Source: Geobacteraceae bacterium (lineage in GTDB: Bacteria; Desulfobacterota; Desulfuromonadia; Desulfuromonadales; BM103). Taken from it: a stretch of 64,000 bases of DNA. Positions 35,139 through 43,853 of the stretch are shown in pieces (the first letter of the stretch is position 1; each line of letters opens with the position of its first letter). Location: assembly GCA_024641085.1 (NCBI GenBank), contig JAHEDT010000001.1:162817-226816 (forward strand), in the 5' to 3' direction. The notes beneath the pieces are model-generated. The model saw only the letters and a program-made list of their open reading frames with translations, was not told where the DNA came from and did no database searches. The position numbers and the translations under genes are program-made.

Positions 35139-35978
35139 TCACAGGTCGGCGGGAGGACGGGTGGCGGACCCTGGCGAACGCGGCCCGCCAAGCTGGCCCA
35201 TCTGGACCAGGGCGTCGGCGATCTCGGTTTCGGAGAGGATGTGGCGCAGGCCCAGGATCTTGAGCAGCTGCGCAGCACGCTGGCGGACCTTGGCGGCCCG
35301 TAGCTCGGGATTAAAGGCGACGCGCGGCCCTGGCAGCATGGCCGCGAGGAAGGTCCCCTCGGCAGGGGTCAGTAGGGACACCGGTTTTCCGAAGTGGTAT
35401 CGGGCGCCGTGTCCCATGCCGTAAACCATCGGCCCGAGCTCGACCACGTTCAGGTATAGTTCCAGGATCCGTCCCTTGGTCAGTTCCTGTTCCAGGTGCT
35501 GTGCGATCACCACTTCCCGCAGTTTGCGCCGCAGCGACTTGTCGCGGGTCAAATACAGGTTCTTGGCCAGCTGCTGGGTGATGGTCGAGGCGCCATAGGC
35601 CAGGCGCTTGCGCTTCAGATCGTACTTGATCGCCTCTTTCAATGCCGGCACGTCGATGCCGCTGTGCTCATAGAAGTTGGCGTCTTCGGCGACAATCACT
35701 GCCCATTTGAGTTCGTCCGGAACGGTATCCAAGGGCGCCCAGTACGGGTTTTTCGGCCCGACCAGAAAAGGGTGCATCACGCCCTGCCAATCGGGAACCT
35801 CGACGGTCAGTGTGGCGCTGCGATCCTTGAGCAGGGCGACGTCCGGCAGGTCCCAGTAAAGCCAGCTTGCCAGAACCCCGCTGCACAGAACCAGGGCGGT
35901 CAGCAGCAGGAGGGAATATCGCAGCAGCCGACCCGTCCGTCTCCACAGCGCCATCAACGATTTGTGGTCCAGTTTCAT
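35139..35978 (-). CDS. mtgA: Monofunctional peptidoglycan glycosyltransferase
   Basis: Inner-membrane-anchored GT51 enzyme that polymerises lipid II into glycan strands. One N-terminal membrane helix (LLRYSLLLLTALVLCSGVLA), then the catalytic domain: first Glu in VIVAEDANFYEHSGID, GASTITQQLAKNLYL, second Glu region LEQELTKGRILELYLNVVEL and MLPGPRVAFNP. No transpeptidase domain follows, so it is the monofunctional type (279 residues; slightly longer than the usual 240 through its C-terminal tail). Single gene. Confidence 0.95.
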   Translation of the reverse strand: MKLDHKSLMALWRRTGRLLRYSLLLLTALVLCSGVLASWLYWDLPDVALLKDRSATLTVEVPDWQGVMHPFLVGPKNPYWAPLDTVPDELKWAVIVAEDANFYEHSGIDVPALKEAIKYDLKRKRLAYGASTITQQLAKNLYLTRDKSLRRKLREVVIAQHLEQELTKGRILELYLNVVELGPMVYGMGHGARYHFGKPVSLLTPAEGTFLAAMLPGPRVAFNPELRAAKVRQRAAQLLKILGLRHILSETEIADALVQMGQLGGPRSPGSATRPPADL

Positions 35979-36169
35979 CCCCGTGTTTTCCTGTGCCAGG
36001 CACTTTGTCCCCTTGTCGGGTTGCTTGCGCGCTCACTAGCAGTGTAAATAACTTGCCGCTGATATCAAGCAGGGCTTTTCATGGCGCGCTATGCTGTGCA
36101 CCAGTTTGCGGTTGCTATCTGCCCGGAAAAAACTAAGATGATAGTTGTTCGCCGGCAAAGGAGGACCAT

Positions 36170-36955
36170 ATGACCCAGCAGCGGCTCTACCATATCGGCT
36201 TCAGTCGGGGAGATCTTGGCAGCGTCCCTCCGACCGTCGCCCTGCTTTGCGGCGATCCGGAGCGGGCGCGACGCATCGCCATGGAAACCGACGGAGTGAC
36301 CTGCCTGACAACACTTTCAGAGAACCGGGGGCTGCACAGCTACCTGTGCCAGATGGCGTGCGGCCGGGCCTTCATCGCGGCGACCAGCGGCATGGGGGCG
36401 CCGTCTCTGTCGATCGTCGTCAACGAACTGATTGCCGTCGGCATGCGAGCCATCATCAGGGTCGGGACCAGCGGCGGCATCGCTCAACAGGTCAAGGCCG
36501 GGGATCTGGTGATTTCGAGCGCCGCACTCTGCCGTCAGGGCGCCGCGCAAGACATCGCCCCGGCAGAATATCCTGCCGCTGCCGATCCTTTCCTCACGGT
36601 GGCACTGGCCAGGGCTGCCGAGCGTCTCGGTCTCCGCGCCCATCTTGGTGTGACGGCAAGCGTCGACACCTTCTACGAGGGGCAGGAGCGCAGCGATTCG
36701 GCCAACCCTCACCTGCTGCGCACCCTGCAGGGCACCACCGGGGAGTATCGGCAGCTGCGGGTTCTCAATTACGAGATGGAGGCCGGGACCCTGTTCAAGA
36801 TGGGCCTGGTCTATGGTTTTGCGGCGGGCTGTGTCTGCGCGGTGTTGGCCGAACGACTGGTGGCCGAGGCTGTCGACCTGGATGTCAAGAAACGTGCCGA
36901 GGGGGATGCCGTACGGGTGGCGCTGGCGGCACTCGAAGGTTTACCGATCGCCTGA
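36170..36955 (+). CDS. udp: Uridine phosphorylase-type nucleoside phosphorylase
   Basis: Cytosolic enzyme that splits uridine (or a related nucleoside) with phosphate to base and ribose 1-phosphate. 261 residues. Family motifs: LCGDPERARRIA (phosphate site), IAATSGMGAPSLSIVVNEL, IIRVGTSGGIAQQVKAGDL and VLNYEMEAGTLFKMG (base/ribose site). AAAGGAGG stands five to six bases before ATG 36170. Stand-alone gene. Confidence 0.88.
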   Translation: MTQQRLYHIGFSRGDLGSVPPTVALLCGDPERARRIAMETDGVTCLTTLSENRGLHSYLCQMACGRAFIAATSGMGAPSLSIVVNELIAVGMRAIIRVGTSGGIAQQVKAGDLVISSAALCRQGAAQDIAPAEYPAAADPFLTVALARAAERLGLRAHLGVTASVDTFYEGQERSDSANPHLLRTLQGTTGEYRQLRVLNYEMEAGTLFKMGLVYGFAAGCVCAVLAERLVAEAVDLDVKKRAEGDAVRVALAALEGLPIA

Positions 36956-37183
36956 ATTGAGCCTCGGGGCTCCGGCCCCAGATGTCGAAGCGTAAGATCT
37001 TACCGGAAAGGCGCAATCCGTGCCTTAAGACTCTGCCAGATGGGGCGGCATGCTCCGTCGTGCAAAGCGTCCCACCCCTGATTTCCGACTTTCCCCAAGG
37101 GAATTTTTGCTTTATCTTCGAGCGAGATTGCCCTGGCTGCAGTGTCTAGAAACACTCACGCCTTTGCCGGAAGGGCTCCGACG

Positions 37184-38338
37184 ATGATTTCAACCGAGCA
37201 GCGTCCGATGCTGCGCTTTCTGATCGTCCAGACCGCAGCATCAGTCGTCGGCCTGCAGTGCTGGATGATCCTGTTCAACAACTTCGCCGTGGAAGTCTCC
37301 GGCCTCGACGGTCTGCAGATCGGAATCATCGGTTCGGTACGTGAAATTCCGGGGTTTTTGGCGCTGCTGGCGGTTTTCGTTATGCTGGTGATCAGGGAGC
37401 ATCGGCTCTCTGCGCTCTCCATCGTCTTTCTAGGCGCAGGCACCGCTCTGACCGGGATGTTTCCAAGCTTCACCGGCCTGGTGATCACTACGCTGATCAT
37501 GAGTTTCGGTTTCCATTATTACGAGACCACCAACCAGTCCCTGACCCTGCAGTATTTCAACACCGCGACCTCGCCGCTGATCTTCGGCCGACTGCGCAGC
37601 CTGGCTGCGGCGACCAGCATCGCGGTCGCCCTGCTGCTGTTCCTGATGGGCCTGGCGTTCAGCTACCGGGCCATGTTCCTGGTCGTCGGCAGCCTGGTGA
37701 CTGCAGCCGGAGTCTGGGGCCTGCTTCAGGATCCAACCCACAAGGAGGTGCCGCCCCAGCATCGCAGGATGATCTTCCGGCGCAGATACTTCCTCTATTA
37801 CTTTCTGACCTTCATGGCCGGAGCACGGCGCCAGATCTTCGTCGCCTTTTCAGTCTACCTGCTGGTCAAGGTCTTTCAGTGTTCAGTGACTGAAATCACA
37901 CTTTTGTTCGTCGTCAACAATGCTGTCAACTACGTCTTGAGTCCCGCTATCGGCCGTGCCATCGTCCGCTTCGGCGAGCGCCGGGTCCTGTCCCTGGAGT
38001 ACGGCGGCCTGATCGGTGTCTTCCTGGTCTATGCCTTCACCGGCTCGAAGCTGATCGCGGTCGTCATGTACATCCTCGATCACATCCTGTTCAATTTCTC
38101 GATCGCCATCCGCACCTATTTCCAGAAGGTTGCAGATCCCAAGGATATCGCTCCGAGCATGGCGGTCGGTTTCACCATCAACCACATCGCCGCTGTGGTC
38201 ATGCCGGCCATCGGCGGCGCGCTCTGGATGGTCGACTACCGCATCCCATTCGTTGCCGGGGCCGTACTCAGCTTGGTTTCCCTGTTGGCGGTCCAGCGTA
38301 TCCCGCGACCAGCCAGCGTCACCGATAACCAGCCGTGA
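37184..38338 (+). CDS. MFS transporter
   Basis: Inner-membrane carrier of the major facilitator superfamily, 384 residues, about twelve hydrophobic segments. The family-like loop between helices 2 and 3 is MLVIREHRLSALSIVFLGAG. ATG 37184 is set by GGAAGGG eight bases upstream; a GTG at 37142 would add 14 polar residues. Substrate unknown, no regulator or enzyme gene beside it hints at one. Confidence 0.8.
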   Translation: MISTEQRPMLRFLIVQTAASVVGLQCWMILFNNFAVEVSGLDGLQIGIIGSVREIPGFLALLAVFVMLVIREHRLSALSIVFLGAGTALTGMFPSFTGLVITTLIMSFGFHYYETTNQSLTLQYFNTATSPLIFGRLRSLAAATSIAVALLLFLMGLAFSYRAMFLVVGSLVTAAGVWGLLQDPTHKEVPPQHRRMIFRRRYFLYYFLTFMAGARRQIFVAFSVYLLVKVFQCSVTEITLLFVVNNAVNYVLSPAIGRAIVRFGERRVLSLEYGGLIGVFLVYAFTGSKLIAVVMYILDHILFNFSIAIRTYFQKVADPKDIAPSMAVGFTINHIAAVVMPAIGGALWMVDYRIPFVAGAVLSLVSLLAVQRIPRPASVTDNQP

Positions 38339-38516
38339 GGACTAAAAGTCAGGGTTTTTTGAGCGTCGTCCTGGTTTGCCGCCGTGACCATCTGAAAAGA
38401 CTTGACCGCAAGCGTGAACAGGTGAATATGCTTTACAAATGACCTGCGAAACTTACCGGCATTCTGCGGCCCGTGATGCTTGAGCTCACCTGGTCAAAAG
38501 GCAAGGAATAAGACCC

Positions 38517-39320
38517 ATGCCGTTGGCATCCCTGATCCGCATGCTGTTGCTCAGCTGCCTGTTGCTGGTTCCCTGGACGAACAGCAGCTGGGGCGGTCAG
38601 ACCGTTTCTTCGCCGGACCTGGTCACCCATGGGCCAAGGGACCGGGCCAGGGTCGCGCTGACCTTCGACCTCTGCCAGGTCCCCGGCCGGCCGGCCGGAT
38701 TCGATACGGAGATCGTCGGTGTCCTCGAGGAGAGACAGCTGCCCGCGACCTTTTTTGCCGGCGGTGACTGGATGCGTACCCACCCCGCTGAAATTCGCCG
38801 GTTGGCCGCCAATCCACGCTTCGAAATCGGCAGCCATTCCTGGAGTCACCGCGACCTGCGCCAGCTCACCCAGGCACGTATCGGCGAGGAGGCCGGGCGC
38901 ACCGTGGCCGAACTGCAGAGCCTCACCGGGCGGACAACCCGCCTGTTTCGTCTCCCTTTCGGTTTCGGCAATGAAATAACCCTCCAGACCCTGCATGACC
39001 TGGGTTTTTCCATCATCCAGTGGGACGTGGTGACCGGGGACCCCGACCCCAAGGTGTCGGCCCGGGACATCCTGAACACCGTGCATAACCGAACCCGCAA
39101 CGGCTCGATCATCATCATGCACGCCAACGGCCGCGGCCATCACACAGCCGAGGCCCTCCCCGGAGTCCTCGACGAACTGCAACGGCAAGGCTTCGAGTTG
39201 ACGACGGTCTCTGAGCTTCTTGAATACCAGGCACAGGGTCAATCAAACATAAGGAGTGAGACTGCATACAGAGGCAGTGATGCGAGAGGGTCACTCAAAA
39301 GGGGCGCTCAATTCGAGTGA
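38517..39320 (+). CDS. Exported polysaccharide deacetylase (NodB fold), unusual motif 1
   Basis: Probable periplasmic NodB-type deacetylase, 267 residues, signal peptide LLLSCLLLVPWTNSSWG. Motif 1 reads VALTFDLCQ instead of TFDDG: the catalytic-base Asp is kept but the second Asp, normally a metal ligand, is Leu. Motif 2 GSHSWSH, motif 3 RLPFGFG and motif 5 SIIIMHANGRGHHT are present. Other bacterial deacetylases carry TFDAC-type variants, so it may still be active. AAGGA precedes the start. A nine-pair hairpin (39288-39323) spans the stop codon. Confidence 0.85.
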   Translation: MPLASLIRMLLLSCLLLVPWTNSSWGGQTVSSPDLVTHGPRDRARVALTFDLCQVPGRPAGFDTEIVGVLEERQLPATFFAGGDWMRTHPAEIRRLAANPRFEIGSHSWSHRDLRQLTQARIGEEAGRTVAELQSLTGRTTRLFRLPFGFGNEITLQTLHDLGFSIIQWDVVTGDPDPKVSARDILNTVHNRTRNGSIIIMHANGRGHHTAEALPGVLDELQRQGFELTTVSELLEYQAQGQSNIRSETAYRGSDARGSLKRGAQFE

Positions 39321-39323
39321 CCC
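39288..39323 (+). other. Hairpin spanning the stop codon of the deacetylase gene
   Basis: GGGTCACTC (39288-39296) pairs perfectly with GAGTGACCC (39315-39323), which includes the TGA stop. No T tract follows, so it may protect the message end rather than terminate. Confidence 0.4.
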
Positions 39324-39565
39324 AGGCTGAGCTATTTTCTCATGAGTCGTGTAACCGATGTTTTAATTTTTTAGTTGCGTTGACATTGGCGGGTCCGCCG
39401 ATACACTTAAGTCAAACAGTGGCGAAATAAGCCAGCCTGGAGCACGTAAAAAACCTGCGAGCGACCAATGGCAAAACCTGACGGTAATGCCAGGCCGCCC
39501 AGACAGGACCTGAATCAAGCGGCAGAACTACTTTAACAGGTAGCAGATGCAGCAACTGCTTAAAA

Positions 39566-39616
39566 AACAGTCGATTCAGGGTCGCCCGGCGGCCGTTTCG
39601 TCACTGTTGTTTTTTG
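39566..39616 (+). terminator. Possible terminator after the deacetylase gene
   Basis: AACAGT (39566-39571) pairs with ACTGTT (39603-39608) around a GC-rich interior, followed by GTTTTTTG. Short stem, so moderate support only. Confidence 0.35.
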
Positions 39617-39623
39617 TTGTGCA

Positions 39624-39660
39624 GACAAGAAACAGGCGACCGTATGGTCGCCTGTTTGTC
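39624..39660. other. Long hairpin in the CoA-transferase leader
   Basis: AACAGGCGACC, loop GTAT, GGTCGCCTGTT form a perfect 11-pair stem, extended by GACA/TGTC with a three-base bulge. Six bases further is the perfect palindrome CTGACCGGTCAG (39666-39677). The hairpin could be a regulatory RNA structure or a terminator without T tract, the palindrome an operator. Confidence 0.45.
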
Positions 39661-39804
39661 GATCGCTGACCGGTCAGATGGCCAAGCCTCGTGGCCAAGA
39701 CCCGGGTGCCGCAAGAGGTACCCCAAGCCGTAAGCCAAGCGTCTGGACATGGCTCTTCCCTCCGTGTAACATCCGACAACTCCACAAGGAAGGACAAATA
39801 ACAC

Positions 39805-41040
39805 ATGGCAGGACCGCTAAGCCATATTCGTGTGCTGGACCTCAGCCGGGTTCTGGCTGGACCCTGGGCGGGACAGACTCTGGCTGACCTTGGCGCCGAA
39901 GTCATCAAGGTCGAACGACCGGACGGCGGCGACGACACCCGCAGTTGGGGCCCGCCGTTTCTCACCGACGAGTCAGGACAACCGACCGCCGATGCCGCTT
40001 ACTTTCTTTCCACCAACCGCGGCAAGAAATCAGTCACGATCGATTTTACGCTTCCGGCCGGACGCGAACTGGTCTGTCGGCTGGCTGAGCGGAGCGACAT
40101 CCTGCTGGAGAATTTCAAGGTTGACGGCTTGGCCAAGTACGGCCTCGATTATGCGTCCCTGAAGCAAGTCAACCCGGGGCTGATCTATTGCTCGATCACC
40201 GGTTTTGGCCAGACCGGGCCCTATCGGGAGCGGGCCGGCTACGATTTTTTGATTCAAGGCATGGGTGGGTTGATGAGCATCACGGGGGAGACCGACGGCG
40301 AGCCGATGAAGGTGGGCGTTGCGATTATCGATGTTATGACCGGTATGTACGCCAGCACTGCGGTGCTGGCCGCCCTCGCCCATCGCGAGCGGACCGGCGA
40401 AGGACAGCACATCGACCTGTCCCTGCTTGACGTGCAGGTCGCGACCCTGGCCAATCAGGCGATGAACTACCTGGTCAGCAGTACTGCTCCGCAACGGCTC
40501 GGCAACGCCCACCCTAATATCGTCCCCTACCAGGCCCTGGCAACTGCCGACGGATATATCATCCTGACCGTAGGCAACGATGGCCAGTTTCGCAAACTCT
40601 GTCGCATCGCCGGCTGCGCCGAACTGGCCGAGGACCCACGTTTCGCCAGCAATGCGACCCGGGTCGCGAACCGCAAAGTGCTGATCCCGCTTCTGGAGCA
40701 GGCTTTACGGCAGCACAACAGTAGCGAGTGGATCTCCCTGATGGAGGCGGCTGGAGTGCCCTGCGGGCCGATCAACGATATTGCCGAGGTCTTTGCCGAC
40801 CCCCAGGTCAACAGCCGGCAGATGCGCATTGAACTGGATCACCGGAACGCCGGCAAGATCCCCCTGGTCGGCAGCCCGATGAAATTTTCACAGACGCCGG
40901 TGGCATACCGCCAGGCGCCGCCGCTGCTTGGTGAGCACAACGTGGAGGTCCTCGGCGGCTGGCTCGGCCTTTCTAAGCAGGAGCAACGGGAGCTGAGTAA
41001 GGCTGGGGTTATCGGAACCGATCCCCCTGAGGTGACGTGA
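39805..41040 (+). CDS. CaiB/BaiF family CoA-transferase
   Basis: Cytosolic family III CoA-transferase, 411 residues, that moves CoA between two carboxylic acids through an aspartyl-CoA intermediate. Motifs: VLDLSRVLAGPWAGQTLADL, then GAEVIKVERP, DDTRSWGPPF, YCSITGFGQTGPYRERAGYD, the catalytic Asp in VGVAIIDVMTGMYA and the C-terminal APPLLGEHN. The whole run resembles succinate/glutarate CoA-transferases of the SUGCT kind more than carnitine or formyl-CoA ones; that is a judgement by eye. No acyl-CoA enzyme is adjacent. Confidence 0.9.
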   Translation: MAGPLSHIRVLDLSRVLAGPWAGQTLADLGAEVIKVERPDGGDDTRSWGPPFLTDESGQPTADAAYFLSTNRGKKSVTIDFTLPAGRELVCRLAERSDILLENFKVDGLAKYGLDYASLKQVNPGLIYCSITGFGQTGPYRERAGYDFLIQGMGGLMSITGETDGEPMKVGVAIIDVMTGMYASTAVLAALAHRERTGEGQHIDLSLLDVQVATLANQAMNYLVSSTAPQRLGNAHPNIVPYQALATADGYIILTVGNDGQFRKLCRIAGCAELAEDPRFASNATRVANRKVLIPLLEQALRQHNSSEWISLMEAAGVPCGPINDIAEVFADPQVNSRQMRIELDHRNAGKIPLVGSPMKFSQTPVAYRQAPPLLGEHNVEVLGGWLGLSKQEQRELSKAGVIGTDPPEVT

Positions 41041-41147
41041 TGCATGCCGGGGACAGGCTGTGCTCTTGAGTCTCTGGACAAAGATTCGTGAAAAACCATG
41101 AGCAGTGCCGCACCTTTAAAATCGGTTCCTCGACACGCTCCCCACAA

Positions 41148-41192
41148 ATGACAACCGCCGCTTCGTTAAAACCGAAGCGGCGGTTGTTGTTA
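41148..41192. terminator. Strong bidirectional terminator
   Basis: CAACCGCCGCTTCG (41152-41165) pairs over 14 bases with CGAAGCGGCGGTTG (41173-41186), loop TTAAAAC, followed by TTGTT. It separates the convergent CoA-transferase and amidotransferase genes. Confidence 0.75.
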
Positions 41193-41272
41193 AAGGACAT
41201 GGGGCCCGGTAATGCGCTCTTGCCCGGTAAGCACCTAAATGAAGAGATTCCCGCAGTTCCGCTGTTTCCCAT

Positions 41273-42094
41273 TCAGCGCTGTGGCTGAAAAGGCCTGGTT
41301 TCGAAACATGCGTCCTTGACCGTCACCGACGAGCTTTGCGGCACCAGCTGCCAGATGTCTGGAAAGACGCCGATCGGCTCAGAAACGATGGCCCGGGCGT
41401 CGGTGCCGAAATGCTCCCGGAGGTCCGGGTTCAGATGGCAGACCGCTTCGGTGTCTTTACTGTGATAGAGGGTCGGTGCATCGCCATCGCTGGCGTAGCG
41501 GACCGCGTAAAGATTATTGCCGTCGGTGACCCCGACCGTCATCCAGATGGCTTCTTCAATGCCCTTTTTAAGGGCAGTTTCTTCGACAAACCCGACCATT
41601 CTCGCCAGGCCCCGCAACGGGTCGTGTTCAAGGCCGAAGGTCAGGGCGAGGTAGAACATGACCTCCGAATCAGTGGTCCCGAGAATATTCGGAAACAGCC
41701 CCGGGTCTACGGCCATCAGCAGGTCGCGGCGAATTTTCTCGACCTCGAAGATCTCGCCGTTATGGACAAACAGCCAGTTCTTGTAACGGAAAGGGTGGCA
41801 GTTGGTTTCCTGAACCGTGGCCTGCGATGTGGCCCGGACATGGGCCATGAACAGGGGCGACCGGATATGGGCGGCCAGGTCGCGCAGGTTGAAATCATTC
41901 CAGGCAGGTCGGATGCTGCGAAAGATTCCCGGATACTTGGGCTCGGCGTACCAACCGACCCCGAAGCCATCACCGTTGGTGGGTGTCTCGGCTGATTTCG
42001 AACACATGCTCTGATCGATCAGGTTGTGCTTCGCTTTGAACAGCAGGTCCTCAAGCAGGACGGCCTGTCCGGTATACGCCATCCATCGACACAT
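41273..42094 (-). CDS. Class II glutamine amidotransferase (YafJ-like)
   Basis: Stand-alone Ntn-hydrolase domain, 273 residues, with the N-terminal nucleophile Cys2 exposed after removal of Met1 (MCRWMAYTG). Other family residues: NGDGFGVGWY, FMAHVRATSQ, NCHPFRYKNWLFVHNGEI, TDSEVMFYL. These proteins hydrolyse glutamine or related gamma-glutamyl substrates; the acceptor is unknown. AAAGGA stands nine bases before the ATG. Confidence 0.88.
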   Translation of the reverse strand: MCRWMAYTGQAVLLEDLLFKAKHNLIDQSMCSKSAETPTNGDGFGVGWYAEPKYPGIFRSIRPAWNDFNLRDLAAHIRSPLFMAHVRATSQATVQETNCHPFRYKNWLFVHNGEIFEVEKIRRDLLMAVDPGLFPNILGTTDSEVMFYLALTFGLEHDPLRGLARMVGFVEETALKKGIEEAIWMTVGVTDGNNLYAVRYASDGDAPTLYHSKDTEAVCHLNPDLREHFGTDARAIVSEPIGVFPDIWQLVPQSSSVTVKDACFETRPFQPQR

Positions 42095-42274
42095 TACGTT
42101 GTTTCCTTTGTCAATCGAGGTTGATTATCGAAAACCCCTCCGGACACCCCAGGTTTTACTCCCAGTAATCTCGGCTGGCATACGACCGGCCTTTTGTCCA
42201 TGGACAGTTTATCTCATGGAACGGTTCCATGCTGGCAACTGCTCTAAATTTCTGAAACGTTACGCGTTATGAGC

Positions 42275-42754
42275 TCAATCCTCGAGCATCATGAGCTCAG
42301 TGGTAATCTGGATTGAACCGGACAACGAACGGTAGACCGGGCAGGAGTTGTGATGTACCCGGTGGACCCGCTCGATGGTCTCCCGCAGGCCGTCCGCAGC
42401 CTTGAGGGAGTAGGTCACATGAATGCTCCGGATCACCAGGACCTTGTCCTCGGCAACGATATCACCACGCACTTCGGCAGTAAGATCCCCCCTGCCGACC
42501 GGGACTTGACGCGCTTCCAGCGCGCCGGCAAAAGTGCCAATCAGTCAACCGCCGGTTGCTGCAACCACATAATCCAGCGTAGTTGCATGAGGCACCGCGA
42601 TCTCCTCGCTCCTGCGTCCATAATGTTCTGCGACCGGGCCATGAGTGCCGAACAGGACCGGTTCCGTTTCTGCCGGCAGATAAGCGAGCCGGACAAACTT
42701 TTCCTCGCCACGCTCAATGCGTACTCGCGAGATGTAGACGGGCTTTTCTTTCAT
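42275..42754 (-). CDS. OsmC-like selenoprotein, in-frame UGA
   Basis: A 159-residue OsmC/Ohr-fold protein if the UGA at 42547-42545 (codon 70) is read as selenocysteine. The first part (MKEKPVYISRVRIERGEEKF onward, to DYVVAATGG) and the second (LIGTFAGALEARQVPV onward, to TTELMMLED) are both typical OsmC family and lie in one frame. The UGA stands at the peroxidatic cysteine; the second cysteine, Cys138 in HNSCPVYRS, is kept. AAAGG precedes ATG 42754. A SECIS-like hairpin follows the UGA. Likely a peroxide or thiol redox protein of the cytosol. It is the last gene of the metallo-hydrolase / aldo-keto reductase operon. Loss of function by mutation is the less likely alternative. Confidence 0.87.
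42510..42524 (-). promoter_or_regulatory. SECIS-like hairpin of the OsmC-like gene
   Basis: On the mRNA, CGCGC, loop UGGAA, GCGCG. Perfect five-pair top stem with a G early in the loop; weaker lower pairing (ACTTTTG with CAAGT) extends it. The loop starts 25 bases after the UGA, in the normal bacterial SECIS range. Confidence 0.6.
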
Positions 42755-42806
42755 CGTCAACCTTTCTGGTGTCCTTTGGGGGGCGGCCTTTTGGGACGCC
42801 CTCGTG

Positions 42807-43850
42807 TCAGTTCTCCACCGCCTGGTGGCCCGCAGTCGCTGAGTGCAGGAGAAAAAGTTCATAGTTGGTCTTGAGCATCTCCGGGATTGGTAGTTCATAG
42901 GGGCAGCGATCGATACAGGCCCCGCAGGCGTTGCAGCGCACCACGCTCTCCATAGGCCCCCTGCTGAATTCCGGTGCCACGGCTGCTGACATGCGTGCGG
43001 CGACGATCGGGTAGCCCATGGCCGGGGTGATCATCACTCCCTGAGGGCAGGGTTGGCAGTATTCGCAGCGCCGACAGAAACGTTTGCCCAACTCCTCACG
43101 ACAGCGGTCCATGTCGGCGCGGTCGTGGTCCGTGATCCGGTTGGCAAGGGTGTAGAAGGAGAGGACTTCGTCGATCTGCGCATTGGTCTCGAAGCCCGGG
43201 ATCGGCAAAAGACCAGAATGCTGGCGAAGGAATTTGAACGCCGCATCGGCATTGCTGATGGCGCCACCGGCGAAGGGCTTCATGCCGATGAAGCCCATGT
43301 CCAATTGTCTGGCCGCCGGCAGGAGCTCGTGGCTGGCCCCGTCCTCGATGAAGTTGAACGGGAACTGGATGGTGTCGAACAGTCCGCTACGCACCATCTT
43401 GAGGGCCATCGGCAGGCTGTGCGAGGTCACTCCCAGGTACCGTATCTGGCCGGCGGCCTTGGCCCGGGTAACCACTTCCAGGGCACCGCCTGGGGCCATG
43501 ACCGCGGCCCAGTCTTTTTCCTGGGCAACCTGGTGCAGCTGGTAGAGGTCGAGGTAGTCGGTTTGCAGCATTTTTAAGCTGCGATCGAGATGCTCCCGGA
43601 CCCCGTCGCCGTCGCGGCGCTGGGTTTTCGTGGCCAGGATGATCTGGTCGCGCATGCCAGCGAAGGCGCGGCCGATCTTATCCTCGCTGTCACGGTAGGC
43701 ATTGGCGGTGTCAAAAAAGTTGATCCCCCGCTCGCAGGCGTACCGCAAGACCCGCACCGCTTCCTGCCGGTCGAGACGGATGATCGGTATGGCTCCGAAG
43801 CCCACCTGGGAAACCACCAGGTCCGTCCTGCCCAGTTTCAACATGTCCAT
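42807..43850 (-). CDS. Aldo/keto reductase with C-terminal ferredoxin domain
   Basis: 347 residues. Residues 1-255 are an aldo/keto reductase barrel with the catalytic Asp and Tyr in NFFDTANAYRDSEDKIG, Lys in ILATKTQRRDG and His-like region DLYQLHQV. The C-terminal part has two [4Fe-4S] cysteine sets, CRRCEYCQPCP and CNACGACIDRCP. This fusion type is common in anaerobes and archaea; the clusters may pass electrons from ferredoxin to the barrel, but substrate is unknown. It starts three bases after the metallo-hydrolase stop, so the genes are one transcript. Confidence 0.9.
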   Translation of the reverse strand: MDMLKLGRTDLVVSQVGFGAIPIIRLDRQEAVRVLRYACERGINFFDTANAYRDSEDKIGRAFAGMRDQIILATKTQRRDGDGVREHLDRSLKMLQTDYLDLYQLHQVAQEKDWAAVMAPGGALEVVTRAKAAGQIRYLGVTSHSLPMALKMVRSGLFDTIQFPFNFIEDGASHELLPAARQLDMGFIGMKPFAGGAISNADAAFKFLRQHSGLLPIPGFETNAQIDEVLSFYTLANRITDHDRADMDRCREELGKRFCRRCEYCQPCPQGVMITPAMGYPIVAARMSAAVAPEFSRGPMESVVRCNACGACIDRCPYELPIPEMLKTNYELFLLHSATAGHQAVEN

Positions 43851-43853
43851 CGT

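Larger units (their letters stand above)
39321..39804. other. 484-base structured intergenic region
   Basis: No convincing gene. It contains a possible terminator (39566-39616), the long hairpin (39624-39660), the 12-base palindrome and another hairpin GGGTGCC-GCAAGA-GGTACCC (39704-39723). It does not match a riboswitch core I know. Confidence 0.45.

Noticed and set aside
42275..42754. OsmC-like gene as a pseudogene with a nonsense mutation
   Set aside because: UGA is exactly at the catalytic cysteine, both halves remain conserved and in frame, and a hairpin follows at the right distance. A second such gene is in the window.
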